A program made the translations under genes and the position numbers. The notes under the pieces were generated by a model that did no database searches, had not been told where the DNA came from, and worked only from the letters and a program-made list of their open reading frames with translations. This document shows positions 58,297 through 64,000 of a stretch of DNA of 64,000 bases, in pieces. This DNA comes from Evansella sp. LMS18. Lineage in GTDB: Bacteria > Bacillota > Bacilli > Bacillales > Salisediminibacteriaceae. The stretch is from contig NZ_CP093301.1 in assembly GCF_024362785.1 (NCBI RefSeq), positions 3,224,001-3,288,000 of the forward strand. The letters are read 5' to 3'. The number at the start of each line of letters is the position of its first letter. The first letter of the stretch is position 1.

Positions 58297-60609
58297 ATGG
58301 CTGATACCCCCGCTCAAGAAGAGAAAAACTTTATAAAAGGCGAGCTGGCACATCTCATATACCATAATGAAGAGTCTCTCTACACGGTGGCTAAAATAAA
58401 AGTTTCCGACTCTTCCCAGCCAGTGGAAAATAAAGAGGCGACCATTGTAGGAATTATGCCGGCTCCTGAGCGGGATGTTGCTTATCTTTTTCACGGCCAT
58501 TTTACGGATCATCCCAGGTTTGGGCGCCAGTACAAAGTAGCACAGTTCAAGAAAGTGATGCCTGAAACAGAACAGGGGATTATTCTGTATCTTTCCAGCG
58601 ACCGTTTTCCCGGAATAGGGCGAAAAACGGCGGAGAAGATTGTTGGTACTCTCGGAAAGCAGGCCGTATCCCTGATTATCCAGGACAAAGGCGTGCTGGA
58701 AAAGATTCCAGGTCTTAAGCCGGAAAAAGCAGAGGAAATTTATGATACGCTGCTAGAAGACCAGGGTATTGAGCAGGTGCTTGTACGGCTTTACGAGTTC
58801 GGTTTTGGACTCCAGTTAGCTATGAAGGTTTACCAGACATATAAGGTTCAAGCACTCGACGTAATAGAAAACAATCCCTACAAGATGATTGAGGACGTGG
58901 AGGGGATTGGTTTCGGAAAAGCCGATTTAATCGGCAGGAAGCAGGGACTGACTGGCAACCATCCGGACAGGATTAAAGCGGCAATTCTATACACTGTCAA
59001 CGAGAGTTCAATGAACGAAGGCCATGTATATGTGAAGACCGAAGACATGATTGAAGAGGCAAAAGAGCTGCTCGAACGTGAAGGGGGAGAAATCATTACT
59101 CCTCTTGAGATTGCTGATCAGGTCATAGCCCTCGGCGGGGAAGAGAAAATCATTGTGGAAGAAAAGAGAGTGTATTTACCATCTCTATATTTCGCAGAGC
59201 AGGGTATCGCTACTAATATTAACCGGCTTATTGAACAGAAAAAAGAGCAGGATGTATTTCCGGATGCTGAATTTTTAAAGGCGCTGGGCAAGGTGGAAGA
59301 ATCCCTGGGGATAAGTTATGCTCCTTCCCAGCAGGAAGCGGTGAAACAGGCGCTTCATTCTCCTGTCATGATTCTGACAGGAGGCCCTGGTACTGGGAAA
59401 ACTACTGTCATTAAAGGACTTGTAGAGGTATTTGGCCAGCTTAAAGGAATCTCTGTAAATCCGGAAGATTATGATAAAAAATCAACGTTTCCTGTACTGA
59501 TGGCTGCTCCTACAGGAAGAGCCGCCAAACGGATGAGTGAATCAACAGGGCTGCCTGCCTCAACGATTCACAGGCTTCTGGGGTTTAAAGGAACCGAGGA
59601 TGATTTCGACCATGATGAACATGAACAGCTTGAAGGGGAGCTTATTATCCTTGATGAAATGTCCATGGTGGACACGTGGCTGGCGAACCAGCTTTTTAAA
59701 GCCATACCGGACAATATGCAGGTAATTATGGTAGGGGACGAAGATCAGCTTCCTTCAGTAGGCCCTGGCCAGGTTCTCTCTGATTTGCTCACATCAGACA
59801 GGATCCCGTCTGTGCAGCTCACAGATATTTACAGACAGTCTGAAGGATCCAAGATAATTGAATTTTCACATGACATAAAGGATGGCAGCCTTCCCGAGAC
59901 TATCGATGGAGCCAGCAAGGATCTTCGTTTCTTTCCGTGCGGCCAGCCGCAGGTGCCTGAAGTAATCCGGCAGATTTGTGACAGAGCGAGAAATAAAGGA
60001 TATACAGCCAGAGATATACAAGTGCTTGCTCCTATGTACAGAGGAGTTGCAGGTGTGGAAAATCTGAATGAGATGCTCCAGTCCCTGTTTAACCCTCCTT
60101 CTGAACAGCGGCGGGAAGTGACTTTTGGCAGTTCTGTCTACCGGGTGGGGGATATGGTGCTCCAGCTTATCAATAATCCGGAAGAAAATGTTTTTAACGG
60201 GGACAGGGGCGAAATAGTAGCCATATTTACAGAAAAGGAAAATACCGATCGGGAACTCAAGGTCATCATATCTTTTGACGGTACAGAGGTTTCCTACACG
60301 AAGCCCGACTTATCACAGATCACCCATGCTTACTGCTGTTCCATACACAAATCCCAGGGAAGCGAGTTTCCAATTGTAATTATGCCAGTGGTAAAAGGTT
60401 ATCACCGAATGCTCAGAAAAAAACTTATCTATACAGGGATTACCAGGGCAAAGGATTTCCTTCTCCTTTGCGGGGACTGGAGTGCTCTGGATTACGCAGT
60501 AAAAAATGACAAAGACCTTGAAAGGCATACCACTTTAAAAGAAAAACTCACTAAAGACTCTATGGAAGAGATATACCAGCATGAAACTAACGGTGTATCC
60601 CCAGACTAA
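58297..60609 (+). CDS. recD2: ATP-dependent DNA helicase RecD2
   Basis: 770 residues (B. subtilis YrrC 798). An N-terminal OB/HhH region (IPGLKPEKAEEIYDTL) marks the RecD2 rather than RecD class. The SF1B helicase has Walker A LTGGPGTGKTT near 363, APTGRAAKRM, ILDEMSMVD, GDEDQLPSVGPG and a C-terminal IHKSQGSEFP motif. It is a 5'-3' helicase in repair without RecBC. It is cotranscribed with the TPR gene (18-base gap). Confidence 0.95.
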   Translation: MADTPAQEEKNFIKGELAHLIYHNEESLYTVAKIKVSDSSQPVENKEATIVGIMPAPERDVAYLFHGHFTDHPRFGRQYKVAQFKKVMPETEQGIILYLSSDRFPGIGRKTAEKIVGTLGKQAVSLIIQDKGVLEKIPGLKPEKAEEIYDTLLEDQGIEQVLVRLYEFGFGLQLAMKVYQTYKVQALDVIENNPYKMIEDVEGIGFGKADLIGRKQGLTGNHPDRIKAAILYTVNESSMNEGHVYVKTEDMIEEAKELLEREGGEIITPLEIADQVIALGGEEKIIVEEKRVYLPSLYFAEQGIATNINRLIEQKKEQDVFPDAEFLKALGKVEESLGISYAPSQQEAVKQALHSPVMILTGGPGTGKTTVIKGLVEVFGQLKGISVNPEDYDKKSTFPVLMAAPTGRAAKRMSESTGLPASTIHRLLGFKGTEDDFDHDEHEQLEGELIILDEMSMVDTWLANQLFKAIPDNMQVIMVGDEDQLPSVGPGQVLSDLLTSDRIPSVQLTDIYRQSEGSKIIEFSHDIKDGSLPETIDGASKDLRFFPCGQPQVPEVIRQICDRARNKGYTARDIQVLAPMYRGVAGVENLNEMLQSLFNPPSEQRREVTFGSSVYRVGDMVLQLINNPEENVFNGDRGEIVAIFTEKENTDRELKVIISFDGTEVSYTKPDLSQITHAYCCSIHKSQGSEFPIVIMPVVKGYHRMLRKKLIYTGITRAKDFLLLCGDWSALDYAVKNDKDLERHTTLKEKLTKDSMEEIYQHETNGVSPD

Positions 60610-60635
60610 AAATGTTCGGTAAGGAGGAGATTCCT

Positions 60636-61112
60636 TTGCGGACATTCGAAAAAGTCAGGGGAGCACCGGTTTTTTTTGCCAATAATGAAAATCAGGCAGG
60701 ATATATCGCAGACATTGTTTTTTCATTTAAAGAAGCTAAAATTGCCGGTTACTGGGTGCACACAAAGCGCTGGTGGTCAAAAAAAAGGTTTTTATCCTTA
60801 AACAGGGCAGTGCATGAACCTGGAGGTGCCATATCTGCGGAGTCAGAGGCATTTCTGGAAAGGGCCCCGAAAGAGTGCAGCAGATTTTCCGACGGTAAAA
60901 AACGCATTCTTGGAACTTTGCTGTTAAATGAAGCAGGTTCAGTAATCGGCCTTGTAGAGGATGTATATTATCTTCCGGAAACGGGCATGATTGTAGGGTA
61001 CGAACTGACGGAAGGTTTATTTGCAGATTTCCAAAAAGGGATTAAGGTGATCAAGCCTAAGATTCCAGTTGAAATTAAAGGCAGAACCTTCATTGTCCGG
61101 ACCGATTTATAA
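60636..61112 (+). CDS. PRC-barrel domain protein (YrrD-like)
   Basis: 158 residues. Two PRC-barrel-like halves are visible: VRGAPVFFANNENQAGYIADIVFSF and LLLNEAGSVIGLVEDVYYLP. B. subtilis yrrD occupies the same place after recD2. Function is unknown. The best start is TTG 60636, six bases after AAGGAGGAG; an ATG at 60612 precedes the ribosome site and is unlikely. Confidence 0.85.
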   Translation: MRTFEKVRGAPVFFANNENQAGYIADIVFSFKEAKIAGYWVHTKRWWSKKRFLSLNRAVHEPGGAISAESEAFLERAPKECSRFSDGKKRILGTLLLNEAGSVIGLVEDVYYLPETGMIVGYELTEGLFADFQKGIKVIKPKIPVEIKGRTFIVRTDL

Positions 61113-61127
61113 ACTCTGGAGGACCAT

Positions 61128-61319
61128 ATGCGCTGCCCTAACTGTAAAGGAAAAGATATAGGAAAAATTGGAACAAACCAGTATTACTGCTGGACGTGCT
61201 TTATCGAGCTTTCGATAACGGACGGGCGTTTCTGCCTTCATCAGGTGGAAGCTGACGGTTCATTAAGCTCTCTTGACGATTTGTTTGGTGAAGAAGAGCG
61301 TCAGATTAAAGCTGAGTAG
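61128..61319 (+). CDS. Small zinc-ribbon protein
   Basis: 63 residues with MRCPNCKGKDIG...YYCWTCF, two CxxC pairs 15 residues apart forming a zinc ribbon, then an acidic C-terminus. A similar small gene sits here in B. subtilis. Function is unknown. The start follows CTGGAGG 15 bases after the PRC-barrel gene. Confidence 0.85.
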   Translation: MRCPNCKGKDIGKIGTNQYYCWTCFIELSITDGRFCLHQVEADGSLSSLDDLFGEEERQIKAE

Positions 61320-61383
61320 CCGAACAAGGAAGCCGGTCTTTTATAAGGCCGGCTTATTTATGCTTGGTTAGGGGAGGATAATA

Positions 61384-62457
61384 TTGGAGACACAATTTAA
61401 GCAGCTCGCATTAAAGCTTGCAACTTTCCTGCTGGCAGGGCTGGCAGTTCTGCTGTTTATCCATATTTTCACCCTGCTGCAGCCCCTGTTGATAATTGCA
61501 GGCAGGATTTTTCTGCCCTTTTTAATCGCAGGGCTGATTACTTATTTACTGCACCCTGTTGTAGAATTTCTGGAAAATCAGAGAATACCCAGGGCTTTAA
61601 GCATTTTGATTATTTACAGCCTGTTCCTGGCTGGTTTTGTCTGGATACTCTTAAGAGGCACCCCTTATATCCTGAAGGAAGGCCAGGAATTGCTGGATCA
61701 GCTGCCTTATATGTCAGAAACATACAGGAGTTTTGTTAACACAATACATGAACAGACAGAGACACTCCCATCGGCCTTCCAGGAAAGGGCTGATTCATGG
61801 GTGGAAAACGTAGAAATATGGATAGCCGAATCCCTGGAACACATGGGCGGGTTATTAAAACAGTTGTTTGACTGGCTCTTGCTGCTGATAGTCATCCCCT
61901 TTCTTGTTTTCTATCTATTGAAAGATATAAAGCTCCTAAAGAAAATCAGCTGGTATCTTACCCCTGATAAATACAGGCATGAAGGTGCACAGATGATTAA
62001 AGAAATTGATCACTCCCTCGGTAATTACATTCGTGGACAGCTGATAGTCTGTGCAGTTGTGGGGATACTTGCCTATATTGGTTTTTTACTGATTAATATG
62101 CCTTACGCTGTACTTCTGGCAGTTTTCATAGGCTTCACAAATATCATCCCGTATTTTGGCCCGATTATCGGCACCGTCCCTGTTTTGTTTATCGCTCTGA
62201 CTGAATCTGTCGAACTTGTAGCGCTGGCACTCGCTGTGACAGTTGCCGTTCAGTTAGTGGAAAGCAATCTGCTTGCTCCTGTAATTGTTGGGAAAACGCT
62301 TCATATGCACCCGGTCCTGATTATTTTTGCACTGGTGGCAGGAGGGGAACTGGCTGGTATCGCCGGACTGATCTTATCTGTTCCTTTACTTACAGTGATA
62401 AAAGTAATTTTGCTTCATGTTCGGGGAACGATGAGGAAACGGAGAGGGGTTTACTAA
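61384..62457 (+). CDS. AI-2E family transporter (YrrI-like)
   Basis: 357 residues with about eight spans; FIGFTNIIPYFGPIIGTVP and SNLLAPVIVGKTLHMHPVLIIFALVAGGELAGI are the family signature. The name comes from an E. coli autoinducer-2 exporter, but relatives include Na+/H+ antiporters, so the substrate is open. TTG 61384 follows GGGGAGG. It precedes the alaS leader as in B. subtilis. Confidence 0.9.
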   Translation: METQFKQLALKLATFLLAGLAVLLFIHIFTLLQPLLIIAGRIFLPFLIAGLITYLLHPVVEFLENQRIPRALSILIIYSLFLAGFVWILLRGTPYILKEGQELLDQLPYMSETYRSFVNTIHEQTETLPSAFQERADSWVENVEIWIAESLEHMGGLLKQLFDWLLLLIVIPFLVFYLLKDIKLLKKISWYLTPDKYRHEGAQMIKEIDHSLGNYIRGQLIVCAVVGILAYIGFLLINMPYAVLLAVFIGFTNIIPYFGPIIGTVPVLFIALTESVELVALALAVTVAVQLVESNLLAPVIVGKTLHMHPVLIIFALVAGGELAGIAGLILSVPLLTVIKVILLHVRGTMRKRRGVY

Positions 62458-62521
62458 AGGTGCCACTATTTTACGCATGTGAGATTCACGAGCGTGCCAG
62501 AAATGGATTTACGGACATTTG

Positions 62522-62551
62522 TTGACAAAGGAAGTTGTTATTTTTTATAAT
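62522..62551 (+). promoter_or_regulatory. Sigma-A promoter of alaS
   Basis: Perfect TTGACA (62522-62527), an 18-base spacer and perfect TATAAT (62546-62551). Confidence 0.88.
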
Positions 62552-62559
62552 GCATATAT

Positions 62560-62817
62560 ATTTAACGATATTGAAATTGATGACGGAACAGGATTGTTAA
62601 AGTCCATCACCAGAGAGGAATTTCCAAGGCTGAAAGGAATTCCGGATGAAGGTTAACAATCAGCTACTCCTGAGAGCAGGCAAAAACCTGCCGGTACACG
62701 GCCGTTATTCGTGTCGAGGTGGCAAATCATTAAGGAAAGTGTTCCTTTATGTTTGTAACCAGGGTGGTACCGCGTGATTTATACTCTCGTCCCTGTTCAG
62801 GGATGGGAGTTTTTTTG
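62560..62817 (+). promoter_or_regulatory. T-box riboswitch of alaS
   Basis: Stem I has an ATTGTTAA/TTAACAAT helix, an AGAGAGG bulge and a GGCTG loop. The specifier strand reads CAGCTACTCC, giving GCT (Ala) at 62663-62665. The T-box AGGGTGGTACCGCG (62761-62774) and the terminator from 62783 with a run of seven T follow. Uncharged tRNA-Ala should allow readthrough. Confidence 0.93.
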
Positions 62818-62851
62818 TACAAAAAAACTTAATAACAAGGAGGAAATACCC

Positions 62852-64000
62852 ATGAAACGGCATAGTTCTGCTGAAGTAAGGCAAATGTTTTTGGATTTTT
62901 TCAAAGAGAAAGGCCACAATATTGAACCTAGTGCCCCTCTTGTACCACACGAAGATCCGTCTTTATTATGGATCAACAGCGGGGTTGCAACTTTAAAGAA
63001 ATATTTTGATGGAAGAGTAATTCCTGAAAACCCGCGTATCGCTAATGCCCAAAAGTCCATCCGGACGAACGATATTGAAAATGTAGGGAAAACTGCAAGG
63101 CACCATACGTTTTTCGAGATGCTAGGCAATTTTTCCATTGGAGAGTATTTCAAAAAGGAAGCAATCCACTGGGCATGGGAGTTTCTTACGAGCGAAAAAT
63201 GGATTGCCTTTGACGAGGATAAGCTGTCCGTAACAATCTATCCGGATGACGATGAAGCATTCGAGATCTGGAATAAGGAAATAGGGCTCCCTGAAGAGAG
63301 AATCATCCGCCTTAAGGAAAACTTCTGGGATATCGGAGAAGGCCCATGCGGACCGAATACAGAGATTTTCTATGACCGTGGAGAAGAGTATGGTAACGAC
63401 CCGGAAGATCCGGAACTTTTCCCAGGTGGAGAAAATGAACGTTACCTTGAAATCTGGAACTTAGTTTTTTCCCAGTTTAACCATAATGCTGACGGCAGCT
63501 ACACTCCTCTTCCTAAGAAGAACATTGATACAGGTATGGGGCTTGAGAGAATGGTGTCTGTTATCCAGGATGCCAGGACTAACTTTGACACAGACCTGTT
63601 CCTCCCTATTATTGGTAAGACAGAAGAGATTTCCGGGGAAAAATACGGGGAATCTAAAGAAAAAGATACTGCTTTCAAGGTAATCGCCGATCATATTCGT
63701 ACCGTGGCTTTTGCTGTATCTGATGGGGCTTTGCCTTCCAATGAGGGAAGAGGCTATGTATTAAGACGGCTCCTTCGCAGAGCGGTTCGTTTTGCAAAGC
63801 AAATTAATATTGAACGTCCGTTTATGTATGAACTCGTTCCTGTAGTAGGGGAGGTCATGGAGGACTTTTATCCGGAAGTGAAGGAAAAACAGGAGTTCCT
63901 GCAGAAAGTAATCAAAAATGAGGAAGAGAGATTCCATGAAACCCTGAATGAAGGACTCTCCATTCTGAATCGTATACTGGAACTCGCGAAAGAAGGCAAA
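62852..64000 (+). CDS. alaS: Alanyl-tRNA synthetase AlaS, 3'-truncated by window edge
   Basis: 383 codons are visible with no stop before the end; full bacterial AlaS has about 870-880. The class II catalytic core is recognisable: [64 protein letters not shown] and [15 protein letters not shown] 62852 follows AAGGAGG. It charges tRNA-Ala and is controlled by the T-box leader immediately upstream. Confidence 0.97.
   Translation, partial: MKRHSSAEVRQMFLDFFKEKGHNIEPSAPLVPHEDPSLLWINSGVATLKKYFDGRVIPENPRIANAQKSIRTNDIENVGKTARHHTFFEMLGNFSIGEYFKKEAIHWAWEFLTSEKWIAFDEDKLSVTIYPDDDEAFEIWNKEIGLPEERIIRLKENFWDIGEGPCGPNTEIFYDRGEEYGNDPEDPELFPGGENERYLEIWNLVFSQFNHNADGSYTPLPKKNIDTGMGLERMVSVIQDARTNFDTDLFLPIIGKTEEISGEKYGESKEKDTAFKVIADHIRTVAFAVSDGALPSNEGRGYVLRRLLRRAVRFAKQINIERPFMYELVPVVGEVMEDFYPEVKEKQEFLQKVIKNEEERFHETLNEGLSILNRILELAKEGK

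Overview
This window comes from an endospore-forming member of the Bacillaceae (Firmicutes). The gene content and much of the order match the Bacillus subtilis ecs-hem region and the spo0B-to-alaS region. Sporulation genes are present (spo0B, safA, a YhcN-type spore lipoprotein, bofC, spoVB, an RsfA-type regulator). Strong Shine-Dalgarno sites are frequent and TTG/GTG starts are common. Base composition is moderate. The sequence alone does not fix a species. An alkaliphilic or halotolerant lineage is possible but unproven.

Layout. 1-3.9 kb: end of an MFS transporter gene and the ecsABC operon. 3.9-6.6 kb: M20 amidohydrolase (YhaA-like) and ccdA on the minus strand, separated by a 741-bp hairpin-rich gap. 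6.8-13.3 kb: DJ-1/PfpI protein, pbpF, and the haem genes hemE-hemH-hemY behind a sigma-A-like promoter. 13.7-19.5 kb: an unusual ureohydrolase (minus), a soluble histidine kinase, spo0B-obg and pheB-pheA. 19.8-27.9 kb: safA, YhcN-type lipoprotein, bofC, ruvA-ruvB, DUF2905, queA-tgt, yajC. 27.9-37 kb: TIGR04086 membrane protein, ArsB/NhaD-type permease, DUF421 protein, spoVB, DUF368/PopT-type protein, comN and separate secD and secF. 37.6-46.5 kb: NERD nuclease, CDF transporter, LapA-like protein, recJ, apt, relA, dtd and a 58-codon gene. 46.5-51.4 kb: T-box leader, hisS-aspS and a 6S RNA. 51.5-64 kb: RsfA-type regulator and rarA (minus), then yczE-like gene, cymR, iscS, mnmA, TPR gene, recD2, PRC-barrel gene, zinc-ribbon gene, AI-2E family permease, and a T-box-controlled alaS that runs off the end.

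The coding part is mostly a conserved housekeeping and sporulation backbone: secretion (ecs, secD/secF, yajC), coproporphyrin-dependent haem synthesis, phosphorelay, DNA repair (ruvAB, recJ, rarA, recD2), tRNA modification and charging (queA, tgt, hisS, aspS, mnmA, alaS, dtd), stringent response and sulfur/cysteine control.

The unusual material lies between genes. There are two arrays of long hairpins with near-identical 51-52 bp periods (37.2 kb and 50.5 kb), and a 16-copy 33-bp satellite with a 132-bp higher-order period (28.65 kb). A dispersed element of about 240 bp occurs three times: one copy is interrupted by the satellite, one lies inside the hisS leader, and one is internally deleted. 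A further hairpin cluster is at 5.4 kb. Other points worth a second look are a Shine-Dalgarno-sequestering hairpin before the YhcN-type gene, a ureohydrolase with Cys in place of a metal-binding Asp, a kinase gene placed directly before spo0B at an apparent rearrangement junction, and an unexpected specifier in the hisS T-box. No CRISPR array, prophage, transposase or recognisable defence island was seen.
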